Assembly: GCA_910585385.1 (NCBI GenBank)
Contig: CAJUDV010000036.1
Span: 1-20,101, forward strand
Reading direction: 5' to 3'
Length of the DNA stretch: 20,101 bases
Source of the DNA: an uncultured Oscillibacter sp.
GTDB lineage: Bacteria; Bacillota; Clostridia; Oscillospirales; Oscillospiraceae
Below, piece by piece: positions 7,455 to 15,196 of this stretch. The notes under the pieces are model-generated. The model ran no database searches, was not told where the DNA came from, and saw only the letters and a program-made list of their open reading frames with translations. A program made the position numbers and the translations under genes. Each line of letters begins with the position of its first letter. Within the stretch, counting starts at the first letter, position 1.

Positions 7455-7527
7455 GGGGGTGCAGATGGACCAGCCATCATCATGGCTGAATCCACCCTGC
7501 CCGTCAGGGCAAGTAAAAACCACCCCC
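7455..7527 (+). other. Three-way-junction-like nucleic acid structure
   Basis: GGGGGTG (7455-7461) can pair with CACCCCC (7521-7527), enclosing two perfect hairpins: CAGCCAT/ATGGCTG (7471-7488, loop CATC) and TGCCC/GGGCA (7498-7511, loop GTCA). Further stems follow at 7526-7540 and 7553-7570. This could be the fold of a transcribed RNA or the end of a mobile element; no promoter was identified for it. Confidence 0.45.
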
Positions 7528-7552
7528 GCCTGAAGGGCGGTTCCACCCCATC

Positions 7553-7574
7553 CCGCCCCCCGTGGGGCGGTTTT
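7553..7574 (+). terminator. Terminator-like hairpin before the arg promoter
   Basis: CCGCCCC (7553-7559) pairs with GGGGCGG (7564-7570) and TTTT follows at 7571-7574. It would stop any + strand transcription from the repeat region from entering the arginine operon. Confidence 0.6.
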
Positions 7575-7642
7575 CATTGCCATACTCTCTCAGAATATGC
7601 AAAATTCCCCTGCGCCCCGCCGGATTCTTGTACAATCTCACA

Positions 7643-7660
7643 ATTGAATAAATATGCATA
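7643..7660. promoter_or_regulatory. ARG box (ArgR/AhrC operator)
   Basis: ATTGAATAAATATGCATA resembles the arginine-repressor box of bacilli and enterics (TGAATwwwwATkCA core). It covers the -35 of the argG promoter. The TATAATGCAT stretch after it (7668-7677) could be a weaker second half. argR itself is not in the window. Confidence 0.65.
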
Positions 7661-7673
7661 TAGGGCGTATAAT
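7644..7673 (+). promoter_or_regulatory. argG operon promoter
   Basis: TTGAAT (7644-7649), an 18-bp spacer and a perfect TATAAT (7668-7673). It is the only good promoter ahead of the seven-gene arg run and overlaps the ARG box. Confidence 0.75.
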
Positions 7674-7712
7674 GCATCTATCATCCAACAACAAAAGAGG
7701 GAGGACCCTATT

Positions 7713-8936
7713 ATGAAAAATAAGAACGATATTAAAAAAATTGTGCTGGCCTATTCCGGCGGCCTGGATACATCCATCATCATCCCCTGGCTGAAAGAGA
7801 ATTACAACAACCCGGAGATCATCGCCGTGGCCGCCGACGTGGGCCAGGGGGACGAGCTGGAGGGTCTGGAGGAGAAGGCCGTCAAGACCGGCGCCAGCAA
7901 GCTGTACATCGCCGACCTCACCGACGAGATGGTGGACGACGTCATCATCCCCTCTCTGAAAATGGGCGCCAGCTACGAGCAGTATCTGCTGGGCACCGCC
8001 TTCGCCCGGCCCATCATCGGCAAGAAGCTGGTGGAGATCGCCAAGGCTGAGGGGGCCGACGCCATCGCCCACGGCTGCACCGGCAAGGGCAACGACCAGG
8101 TGCGGTTTGAGCTGGCCATCAAGCGCTTCGCCCCGGAGATGACCATCATCGCCCCCTGGCGGGAGTGGGACATCAAGGGCCGGGACGAGGAGATCGACTA
8201 CGCCGAGGCCCACAACGTCCCCCTGAAGATCAGCCGGGAAACCAACTACTCCAAGGACAAGAACCTGTGGCACCTGAGCCACGAGGGCCTGGACCTGGAG
8301 GACCCGGCCAACGAGCCCCTGTACGACAAGCCCGGCTTCCTGGAGATGGGCGTCTCCCCCGCCACGGCGCCCGACGCGCCCGCCTATGTGACCCTGGACT
8401 TTGTCAAGGGCGTGCCCGTGGCTATCGACGGCGAGAAGATGAAGGCCAGCGACATCATCCGCAAGCTGAACAAGCTGGGCGGTGACAACGGCATCGGCCT
8501 GCTGGACATCGTGGAGAACCGGCTGGTGGGCATGAAGGACCGCGGCGTCTATGAGACCCCCGGCGGCACCATTCTCTACAAGGCCCACCAGTGTCTGGAG
8601 ATGATCACCGTGGACAAGGACACCGCCCACATGAAGAGCAAGCTGGCGGTGGACTTCGCGGACCTCATCTACAACGGCAAGTGGTTCACCCCCCTGCGGG
8701 AGGCCCTCAGCGCCTTTGCTGATAAGACCCAGGAGCACGTCACCGGCAGCGTGAAGCTCAAGCTCTACAAGGGCAACATCATCACCGCCTCCATCACCTC
8801 CCCCGAGAGCCTGTATTCCGAGGAGCTGGTGACCTTCAACGAGAGCAGCTACGACCAGACCAACGCCACGGGCTTCATCAACCTGTGGGGCCTGCCCGAT
8901 ACCGTGCTGGCATTGAGAGAGCAAGGGAAGCTGTAA
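7713..8936 (+). CDS. argG: Argininosuccinate synthase
   Basis: A 407-aa enzyme that condenses citrulline and aspartate with ATP to argininosuccinate, the penultimate arginine step. The PP-loop ATP motif AYSGGLDTS is at 13-21, HGCTGKGNDQVRFE starts at 120, and later SRETNYSKDKNLWHLSHEGLD-type citrulline/aspartate segments are intact. Length fits the family (about 400). The start is ATG 7713, preceded by GAGGGAGGA; the open frame continues upstream to 7482 only because the region lacks stops. First gene of the arg run and directly behind the ARG-box promoter. Codon use is strongly GC-biased at third positions, which leaves the N-terminal AAA/AAT-rich codons conspicuous, as often seen in well-translated genes. 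Confidence 0.97.
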   Translation: MKNKNDIKKIVLAYSGGLDTSIIIPWLKENYNNPEIIAVAADVGQGDELEGLEEKAVKTGASKLYIADLTDEMVDDVIIPSLKMGASYEQYLLGTAFARPIIGKKLVEIAKAEGADAIAHGCTGKGNDQVRFELAIKRFAPEMTIIAPWREWDIKGRDEEIDYAEAHNVPLKISRETNYSKDKNLWHLSHEGLDLEDPANEPLYDKPGFLEMGVSPATAPDAPAYVTLDFVKGVPVAIDGEKMKASDIIRKLNKLGGDNGIGLLDIVENRLVGMKDRGVYETPGGTILYKAHQCLEMITVDKDTAHMKSKLAVDFADLIYNGKWFTPLREALSAFADKTQEHVTGSVKLKLYKGNIITASITSPESLYSEELVTFNESSYDQTNATGFINLWGLPDTVLALREQGKL

Positions 8937-9044
8937 GCGCTTCTAAGGGGGCGCGGGCTCCATTGCCGGCCTGAGAGCCGCCCCGCGCGGGCTGCCCGCG
9001 GTTCTATACGGCGAAAATTTTCTGTTCAGGAGGAATCCCTAATT

Positions 9045-10427
9045 ATGAAACTATGGTCCGGACGGTTTGCCAAGGACACCGATGCCCTGGTCAATGAACT
9101 CAACGCGTCCATCTCTTTCGACCAGCGGCTCTATCGAGAGGACATCCAGGGCAGTCTGGCCCACGCCCGGATGCTGGGTGACTGCGGCGTTATCTCCGCG
9201 GAGGACGCGGCCGCCATCAGGGAGGGATTACAGGGCATTCTCCGGGACATCGAGGCGGGGAAGGTGGAGTTCACCGCCGACAACGAGGACATCCATATGA
9301 ACGTGGAGGCCCTGCTCACCGCCCGCATCGGCGACGCGGGGAAGCGGCTCCACACCGCGCGGTCCCGGAATGACCAGGTGGCCCTGGACTTTCGGATGTA
9401 CGTCCGGGGGCAGATCCCCGTCATTGTGGAGCAGCTGCTGGAGCTGGAGCGGGTCCTCTGCAAGCAGGCGCGGCGGTATCAGAGCGCCGTCATGCCGGGA
9501 TACACCCACCTCCAGCGGGCCCAGCCCATCTCCTTTGCCCAGCACCTTATGGCCTACGCCCAGATGTTTGCCCGGGACGTCACCCGGCTGGAGGACTGTG
9601 GGAAGCGGCTGAATCAGTGCCCTCTGGGCTCCGGCGCCCTGGCGGGCACCACCTATCCCATCGACCGCTTCCAAACGGCGGCGGCCCTGGGCTTTGACGC
9701 CCCCATGGGCAACTCCCTGGACGGCGTCTCCGACCGGGACTACGCCCTGGAGCTGCTGTCGGACCTCTCTATCCTAATGATGCACCTGAGCCGCTTCGCC
9801 GAGGAGGTGATCCTCTGGTGCAGCTGGGAGTTCAAGTTCATCGAGCTGGACGACGCCTACGCCACCGGCTCCAGCATCATGCCCCAGAAGAAGAACCCGG
9901 ACGTGGCGGAGCTGGTCCGGGGCAAGACGGGCCGGGTCTACGGCGACCTCATGGGCCTTCTGACTGTCATGAAGGGCTTGCCTCTGGCCTATAATAAGGA
10001 CATGCAGGAGGACAAGGAGCCGGTGTTTGACGCCATTGACACCGTGGAGATGTGCCTGCCGGTGTTTGCCCGGATGCTGGATACCATGACTGTCCGCGCG
10101 GACAATATGCGCGCGGCGGCGGGCCGGGGCTTTATCAATGCCACCGACTGCGCCGACTACCTTACCAAGAAGGGGATGGCCTTCCGGGACGCCTACACGG
10201 TGACGGGCCGCCTGGTGGCGGAGTGCGCCGCCAGGGAGAAGACGCTGGAGGAGCTGACCCTGGCGGAGCTGAGGGCCGTCTCGGACCTCTTCGGGGAGGA
10301 CGTGTTCGAGGCCTTGAAGCTGGAGAACTGCATGGCCTTGCGGGGGAGCTTCGGCGGTCCGGCGGTCTTGGAGACCGCGCGGCAGATTGAGGAGATGGAG
10401 CGGTTCGCGGACGCCCGCGGGACCTGA
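9045..10427 (+). CDS. argH: Argininosuccinate lyase
   Basis: A 460-aa homotetrameric lyase cleaving argininosuccinate to arginine and fumarate, the final step. Superfamily signatures are present in order: KLWSGRF at the N-terminus, TARSRNDQVALDFR, GYTHLQRAQPISFAQH and GSSIMPQKKNPD at 275-286 with the catalytic serine loop. Length matches the family. AGGAGG precedes the ATG by about 9 nt. It follows argG after 108 bp; that gap contains GC-rich imperfect hairpins but no T-tract, so read-through is expected. Fumarate made here can be used by FumC, encoded upstream. Confidence 0.97.
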   Translation: MKLWSGRFAKDTDALVNELNASISFDQRLYREDIQGSLAHARMLGDCGVISAEDAAAIREGLQGILRDIEAGKVEFTADNEDIHMNVEALLTARIGDAGKRLHTARSRNDQVALDFRMYVRGQIPVIVEQLLELERVLCKQARRYQSAVMPGYTHLQRAQPISFAQHLMAYAQMFARDVTRLEDCGKRLNQCPLGSGALAGTTYPIDRFQTAAALGFDAPMGNSLDGVSDRDYALELLSDLSILMMHLSRFAEEVILWCSWEFKFIELDDAYATGSSIMPQKKNPDVAELVRGKTGRVYGDLMGLLTVMKGLPLAYNKDMQEDKEPVFDAIDTVEMCLPVFARMLDTMTVRADNMRAAAGRGFINATDCADYLTKKGMAFRDAYTVTGRLVAECAAREKTLEELTLAELRAVSDLFGEDVFEALKLENCMALRGSFGGPAVLETARQIEEMERFADARGT

Positions 10428-10449
10428 CGTTTTTTAGGAGTGATCGAAT

Positions 10450-11391
10450 ATGGGGAAGCCCATCGTCTATATCGACGGCAGAGAGGGCACCACCGGTCTC
10501 CAGATCTATGACCGTCTGGCGGCCCGGGAGGACGTCCGGCTCCTCCTGATTGAGGAGGAAAAGCGCAAGGACCCCGCGGAGCGAGCCCGGCTGATGAATC
10601 AGGCGGATATTGTTTTTCTCTGCCTGCCGGACGCCGCCGCGGTGGAGGCTGTGGAGCTGGTGACGAATCCCGGTACCCGGATCATCGACTGCTCCACCGC
10701 CCACCGGGTGGCCCCCGGCTGGGTCTATGGATTCCCGGAGCTCCACGGCCAGCGGGGGAGGATTGCGGGCGCCAAACGGGTGGCCAACCCGGGGTGCTAC
10801 GCCACGGGGTTTCTGGCCCTGGCGCGGCCCCTGGTGGAGGAGGGCGTGCTCCCCGCCGGGGCCCGGCTGACCTGCCACGCCCTCTCCGGCTATACCGGCG
10901 GGGGGAAAAAGGCCATCGCCCAGTACGCCGCCCCGGACCGGGACATAGAGCTGGAGAGCCCCCGGCATTACGCCGTTACCCTGGCCCACAAGCACCTGCC
11001 TGAGATGGCGGCGGTGGCCGGACTGGACTGTCCCCCGCTGTTCACGCCCATGATCTGCGGCTATCCCCAGGGGATGGTGGTGACGGTGCCCCTGTGGCTG
11101 GACCAGCTAAACGGGGAGCAGTCCGTGGATACCCTGCGGGAGCTGTACGGCGGCTACTACGGCGGCAGCCCTGTGGTGGAGCTGCGCCCGGCGGACGCCC
11201 CCGCCTGCGGTTTTATCGGCTCCAACAATCTGGCGGGGAAGGACCTCCTCCAGATCTTCGTCAACGGCAGCCGGCAGGCGGTGATGCTCTCCGCCCGTCT
11301 GGACAACCTGGGCAAGGGCGCCAGCGGCGCGGCGGTGCAGAACATGAACCTGATGCTGGGCTTTGAGGAGACCGCGGGACTGAGCCTGTAA
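10450..11391 (+). CDS. argC: N-acetyl-gamma-glutamyl-phosphate reductase, type 2
   Basis: A 313-aa NADPH-dependent reductase making N-acetylglutamate semialdehyde, step 3 from glutamate. The N-terminus IDGREGTTGLQIYDRL is the type 2 dinucleotide-binding motif. NPGCYATGF carries the catalytic Cys116, and SGYTGGGKKAI follows. The short length (about 310, against about 345 for type 1) and the motif spacing identify the type 2 form. TAGGAG lies 9 nt before the ATG, and argH ends 22 bp upstream, consistent with one transcript. Confidence 0.95.
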   Translation: MGKPIVYIDGREGTTGLQIYDRLAAREDVRLLLIEEEKRKDPAERARLMNQADIVFLCLPDAAAVEAVELVTNPGTRIIDCSTAHRVAPGWVYGFPELHGQRGRIAGAKRVANPGCYATGFLALARPLVEEGVLPAGARLTCHALSGYTGGGKKAIAQYAAPDRDIELESPRHYAVTLAHKHLPEMAAVAGLDCPPLFTPMICGYPQGMVVTVPLWLDQLNGEQSVDTLRELYGGYYGGSPVVELRPADAPACGFIGSNNLAGKDLLQIFVNGSRQAVMLSARLDNLGKGASGAAVQNMNLMLGFEETAGLSL

Positions 11392-11428
11392 AAGATTTTC
11401 GTGCACCTTTTTCAAAAGGCGGCGGGAT

Positions 11429-11445
11429 GCGGGGGCTCTGCCCCC
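11429..11445 (+). repeat. Hairpin in the argC-argJ gap
   Basis: GGGGGC-TCT-GCCCCC (11431-11445) is a perfect 6-bp stem in the 130-bp argC-argJ spacer. A second weak stem, CAGGC/GCCTG, follows. No U-tract follows either, so they look like mRNA processing or stability structures rather than terminators. Confidence 0.45.
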
Positions 11446-11521
11446 TTCGGGTTCAGGCGAAGCGAGCCTGCTGCCCTCACCGGCATTCCAACAAACGCGA
11501 AGAATAACGAGGTACGGAAGT

Positions 11522-12748
11522 ATGCTGAACTTCATTGACGGCGGCGTCTGCGCCGCCCAGGGTTTCCGGGCCGCCGGCGTCCATGTGGGCGTCAAGACCC
11601 ACGCCGCCTGGAAAAAGGACGTGGCGCTCATTGTCTCCGACGTGGACTGCGCCGCGGCGGCGGTGTTCACAAAGAACGTGGTGAAGGCCGCTCCCATCCA
11701 CGTGGATATGGCCCACCTCAAGGACGGCAGGGCCAGGGCCATCATCGCCAACAGCGGCAACGCCAACGCCTGCGCCCCTCACGGAGAGGAGTACGCGGAG
11801 CGGATGTGCGCCGCGGCGGCAAAGGCCGTGGGCTGTGAGGCCGGGGACGTTCTGGTGAGCTCCACCGGCGTCATCGGTCAGACCATCAATATCCAGGTGA
11901 TCGAGGAGGGCGTTCCAGCGCTGTACGAGGCCCTGGAGGCTTCTCCGGAGGGCAGCGATGCCGCCGCCCACGCCATCATGACCACCGACACGCAGAAGAA
12001 GGAGGCGGCGGTGGAAACCGTTGTGGGCGGGAAGACCGTCCGCCTGGGCGGCATCGCCAAGGGCAGCGGCATGATCCACCCCAACATGGGCACCATGCTC
12101 TGCTTCCTCACCACCGACTGTGCTATCTCCTCCGCCATGATCAAGACTGCCCTGCTGGAGACGGTGAACGTCAGTTTCAACCGCATCAGTGTGGACGGCG
12201 ACACCTCCACCAACGACAGCTGCGTTGTCCTGGCCAACGGTTTGGCGGGCAACGGAGAGATCAGGGAGAAGGGGCCGGATTATGAGGCCTTCCTGGCGGC
12301 GCTGCGGTCGCTGTGCGTGGAGCTTGCCAAAAAGATGGCCTCCGACGGCGAGGGAGCCAAGCACCTCATCACCTGTGCCGTCTCCGGCGCAAGGGACGAG
12401 CGGTCGGCGGAGACCATTGCCAAGTCCGTCATCTCCTCCACTCTGACTAAGGCCGCCATCTTCGGTGCCGACGCCAACTGGGGCCGGGTCCTGTGCGCCA
12501 TGGGGTACTCGGGAGAGGACTTTGACCCGGACAGGGTGGACGTCCGCTTTGCCAGCGCCGCCGGGGAGATCATGGTGTGTGAGAAGGGCCGGGGTCTGGA
12601 CTTTGACGAGGCAGCGGCTAAGAAGATCCTGACGGAGCACGACGTGGAGATCTTGATCTCCATGGGCCAGGGCGAGGGAAGCTGCACCTGCTGGGGCTGC
12701 GACATCACCTACGACTATATCAAGATCAACGGCGATTACAGGACGTAG
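11522..12748 (+). CDS. argJ: Bifunctional ArgJ (glutamate N-acetyltransferase)
   Basis: A 408-aa ornithine acetyltransferase of the cyclic arginine pathway. It moves the acetyl group from N-acetylornithine to glutamate and, in bifunctional members, also uses acetyl-CoA. The self-cleavage site is KGSGMIHPNMG/TMLCF with Thr191 as the new N-terminal nucleophile of the beta chain; the residue before it is Gly where Ala is commonest. TSTNDS and the C-terminal GEGSCTCWGCDITYDYIKING are family-typical. Absence of argA and argE from this otherwise complete cluster fits the bifunctional form, but they could lie elsewhere. The start at 11522 has only a moderate ribosome site (GAGGTACGGAAGT). Confidence 0.95.
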   Translation: MLNFIDGGVCAAQGFRAAGVHVGVKTHAAWKKDVALIVSDVDCAAAAVFTKNVVKAAPIHVDMAHLKDGRARAIIANSGNANACAPHGEEYAERMCAAAAKAVGCEAGDVLVSSTGVIGQTINIQVIEEGVPALYEALEASPEGSDAAAHAIMTTDTQKKEAAVETVVGGKTVRLGGIAKGSGMIHPNMGTMLCFLTTDCAISSAMIKTALLETVNVSFNRISVDGDTSTNDSCVVLANGLAGNGEIREKGPDYEAFLAALRSLCVELAKKMASDGEGAKHLITCAVSGARDERSAETIAKSVISSTLTKAAIFGADANWGRVLCAMGYSGEDFDPDRVDVRFASAAGEIMVCEKGRGLDFDEAAAKKILTEHDVEILISMGQGEGSCTCWGCDITYDYIKINGDYRT

Positions 12749-12979
12749 GGGGCCTTCGGCCTGTTTTGCCGGAGGCAGGGCCTCCGATGGTAGGCGCGCT
12801 GACAGGCGGCAACACCTGGTCCGTCAACCTTTTTGACGCCTCCTGGCGGGACGACGGCATCCGGCTCCTGCTGAACTGCGGCGTGTCCCTGTCCGGGACC
12901 GCCGCGGCCCTCCTCCGGGAGCGCAGGGGCAGGCAGCGCCGCGTCCCTCCTGAATCCTTGAAGAAAAGAGCTGATCCAT
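12749..12979 (+). other. 231-bp argJ-argB spacer
   Basis: The longest gap within the operon. It begins with two hairpins, GGCC-TTC-GGCC (12751-12761) and CGGAGGC/GCCTCCG (12770-12786), neither with a U-tract. An 83-codon frame from a TTG at 12766 runs into argB out of frame and has no ribosome site, so no gene is called. It may be a small insertion or decayed sequence. Confidence 0.4.
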
Positions 12980-13840
12980 ATGTCCTCCCACGAACAGCAG
13001 GCACAGACCCTCATTGAGGCCCTGCCCTATATTCAAAAATTCACCGGCAAGACCGTGGTGATAAAATACGGCGGCAACGCCATGGTGTCCGACACCCTGC
13101 GCCGCTCCGTTATGAGCGACATTGTGCTTTTGAACCTGGTGGGCATCCGGGTGGTGGCGGTCCACGGCGGCGGACCGGAGATCTCCGCCATGCTGAAGAT
13201 GATCGGCCACGAGTCGAAGTTTGTGGACGGCCTGCGCTATACCGACGCCACCACCATGGACGTGGTCCAGGCCATCCTCTGCGGCAAGGTTAACAAGGAC
13301 CTGGTGTCTCAGCTCAGCCGTCTGGGCGGGCAGGCTATCGGACTGTGCGGCATGGACGGCGGCCTCTTCCAGGCGGTGCAGCTGGACGAGAAGTACGGCC
13401 TGGTGGGCCGGATCACCGGTGTGAACCCCGCCCCGGTGGAAAACGCCCTGGTCAGCGGCTACATCCCCATTGTGGCCACTGTGGCCCAGGGGACGGACAG
13501 CGACACCGTCTACAACATCAACGCCGACACCGCCGCGGCGAAGCTGGCGGCGGCCCTCCACGCGGAGAAGCTGATCCTCCTCACCGACGTCCGGGGCCTC
13601 CTCCGGGACCCCCGGGACGAGGAGACGCTGATCCATGTGGTCCGCACCGGCGAAGTGCCGGAGCTCATGGAGCAAGGCGTGATCTCCGGGGGGATGATCC
13701 CCAAGATGGAGTGCTGCGTGGACGCCATCCGCGGCGGTGTGGAGCGGGTCCACATTCTGGACGGCCGCATTCCCCACTCGATTCTGATTGAGCTGCTCAG
13801 TGACCGGGGCATCGGCACTATGCTGAAAAGGGAGGAATGA
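12980..13840 (+). CDS. argB: Acetylglutamate kinase
   Basis: A 286-aa amino-acid kinase phosphorylating N-acetylglutamate with ATP, step 2. VVIKYGGNAM near residue 27 is the phosphate-binding Lys/Gly motif, AVHGGGPEIS the second glycine loop, and YNINADTAA and KLILLTDVRGLL complete the fold. The protein has the N-terminal helix (TLIEALPYIQKFTGK) that interlaces dimers in the hexameric, arginine-inhibited kinases and is missing from the short E. coli enzyme. Feedback inhibition by arginine is therefore likely (inference). The ribosome site before ATG 12980 is weak (GAAGAAAAGAG). Its stop overlaps the first argD-frame ATG. Confidence 0.96.
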   Translation: MSSHEQQAQTLIEALPYIQKFTGKTVVIKYGGNAMVSDTLRRSVMSDIVLLNLVGIRVVAVHGGGPEISAMLKMIGHESKFVDGLRYTDATTMDVVQAILCGKVNKDLVSQLSRLGGQAIGLCGMDGGLFQAVQLDEKYGLVGRITGVNPAPVENALVSGYIPIVATVAQGTDSDTVYNINADTAAAKLAAALHAEKLILLTDVRGLLRDPRDEETLIHVVRTGEVPELMEQGVISGGMIPKMECCVDAIRGGVERVHILDGRIPHSILIELLSDRGIGTMLKREE

Positions 13841-13842
13841 AC

Positions 13843-15021
13843 ATGACTTCTCAGGAGATCAAGAGCCTGACTCATCAGTATATCATGAACACCTACGGCC
13901 GCTTTCCGGTGGCTGTGGACCACGGCCAGGGCGCGCGGCTCTATGACCCGGAGGGCCGGGAGTACATCGACTTTACCAGCGGCATCGGCGTCACGGACCT
14001 GGGCTACGGGTACCAGCCCTGGGCGGAGGCCGTGGCGGTCCAGGCCGGGAAGCTGAACCATGTCTCCAACCTCTTTTACACGGAGACTCCCGCCCGTCTG
14101 GCGGAGGTTTTGTGCAAACGCACCGGGGAGAGCTGCGTCTTCTTCGCCAACGGCGGCGGGGAGGCCAACGAAGGCATGATCAAACTGGCCCGGAAGTACA
14201 GCTTTGACAAGTACGGCCAGGGGCGCGCCGCCATCATCACCCTGAAAAACTCCTTCCACGGCCGCACCATCACCACCTTGAAGGCCACGGGGCAGGACGT
14301 GTTCCACAACTACTTCTTCCCCTTTACCGAGGGCTTCCGCTACGCCGAGGCCAACGACCTCCGCGGGCTGGAGGCCTCCGCCGGAGACGACGTGTGCGCC
14401 GTCATGGTGGAGCTGGTCCAGGGAGAGGGCGGCGTGCTGCCCCTGGACCAGGCGTATGTCAAAGACCTGGCGGCGCTCTGCGCCGAGAGGGACTGGCTGC
14501 TGCTGGCGGACGAGGTCCAGACCGGCGTGGGCCGTACGGGGAGCCTCTTCGCCTTCCAGCAGTACGGCATTGTGCCCGATGCGGTGTCCTTTGCCAAGGG
14601 CATCGCCGGGGGACTGCCCATGAGCGGTGTTCTGGCCAATGAGAAGTGCCGGGACGTGCTGGGCCCCGGCACCCACGCCACCACTTTCGGCGCCAACCCC
14701 GTCTGCGCCGCCGCGGGATTGGTGGTGCAGGAGACCCTCACCGATGCCTTTTTGGAGGAGGTCAAGGCCAAGGGCGGCTACCTCCGCAAGGGCATCGAGT
14801 CCCTGGACCTGCCCTGCTTCGGAAAGACCCGGGGCTTAGGGCTGATGATCGGCGTCGAGGTCAAGGATGGCTTTACCAACAAGGACATCGCGAACCGGCT
14901 CATTGAAAACGGCCTCCTGGTGCTGACCGCGGGCCCCGGCATGCGTTTGCTGCCGCCCCTGGTCATCACGAGGGAGGAGATGGACAAGGGCCTGGAGATC
15001 ATGAGAAAAACGCTCTCTTAA
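13843..15021 (+). CDS. argD: Acetylornithine aminotransferase
   Basis: A 392-aa class III PLP aminotransferase converting N-acetylglutamate semialdehyde to N-acetylornithine with glutamate as amino donor, step 4. The PLP lysine is Lys252 in SFAKGIAGGLPMSG; LLLADEVQTGVGRTG supplies the Asp and Gln that contact the cofactor, and SFHGRTITTLKATGQ is typical. An ATG at 13837 overlaps the argB stop as ATGA, but GGAGG at 13831-13835 is only 1 nt from it and 7 nt from the ATG at 13843, so the latter is preferred. argB and argD are translationally coupled either way. The related succinylornithine or GABA/ornithine enzymes are unlikely given the cluster. Confidence 0.95.
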   Translation: MTSQEIKSLTHQYIMNTYGRFPVAVDHGQGARLYDPEGREYIDFTSGIGVTDLGYGYQPWAEAVAVQAGKLNHVSNLFYTETPARLAEVLCKRTGESCVFFANGGGEANEGMIKLARKYSFDKYGQGRAAIITLKNSFHGRTITTLKATGQDVFHNYFFPFTEGFRYAEANDLRGLEASAGDDVCAVMVELVQGEGGVLPLDQAYVKDLAALCAERDWLLLADEVQTGVGRTGSLFAFQQYGIVPDAVSFAKGIAGGLPMSGVLANEKCRDVLGPGTHATTFGANPVCAAAGLVVQETLTDAFLEEVKAKGGYLRKGIESLDLPCFGKTRGLGLMIGVEVKDGFTNKDIANRLIENGLLVLTAGPGMRLLPPLVITREEMDKGLEIMRKTLS

Positions 15022-15196
15022 AAAACCCTCTCTCCGGCGCTCCGCCGGAGGTGGCATTTACCTTTACAGTTCCAATCGCTATCATATTTACATTGGCATT
15101 AGCGGGAAAATCCTGGTGGATTTTCGGCGGAATCGCGCGCTTTCGTGAAGTGCGAAGCGGCTCCGCCGCCGCTTTGCGGGAAAGGATGTAACGCCC
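15022..15196 (+). promoter_or_regulatory. argD-argF spacer with hairpins and possible internal promoter
   Basis: A CTCCGGC/GCCGGAG hairpin (15032-15050) without U-tract is followed by an AT-richer stretch. This holds TTTACC (15057-15062), 17 bp and TATCAT (15080-15085), a modest sigma-A-like promoter. A second hairpin AAGCGGC/GCCGCTT (15155-15174) lies just before the argF ribosome site (AAAGGA, 15181). argF could have supplementary transcription or mRNA-level control. Confidence 0.35.

Larger units (their letters stand above)
6843..7640. repeat. Gene-less, hairpin-rich intergenic mosaic
   Basis: About 800 bp with no credible gene; long frames here on both strands are low-complexity by-products of GC content. 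Clear inverted repeats: TACCGG/CCGGTA 6899-6914; GGGCGAT/ATCGCCC 6928-6946; GCCCGGTC/GACCGGGC 6991-7010; GGAGTGCACTCC 7149-7160; AAGGACT/AGTCTTT plus T-tract 7164-7181; GCGGC-AAA-GCCGC 7219-7231 and its mirror GCCGC-AAA-GCGGC 7273-7285; CTGCGCT/AGCGCAG 7317-7359; TTTTCGGC/GCCGGAAA about 7414-7433. The GGGGCGAT...ATCGCCC hairpin recalls short palindromes scattered in Oscillospiraceae genomes (recollection, unverified). Likely remnants of small non-autonomous or REP-type elements. Confidence 0.6.

Noticed and set aside
6779..7489. 236-codon + strand frame across the repeat region
   Set aside because: It overlaps the end of the Arc-type gene and its composition (Gly, Arg, Ser, Pro) follows the hairpins; no ribosome site.
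7414..7590. IS200/IS605 element end
   Set aside because: The hairpins are suggestive, but there is no tnpA or tnpB remnant; kept only as a hypothesis in the findings.
7638..8924. Long antisense open frame over argG (about 428 codons), with similar ones over the lacI-type gene, argC, argJ, argB, argD, argF and malQ
   Set aside because: Low-complexity by-products of high GC at third positions; the sense frames carry complete catalytic motifs.
8937..9044. Terminator between argG and argH
   Set aside because: GC-rich imperfect hairpins exist but no T-tract follows, and argH has a good ribosome site in an operon-like position.
12766..13017. 83-codon frame starting in the argJ-argB gap
   Set aside because: TTG start without ribosome site, overlaps argB out of frame, no recognisable domain.
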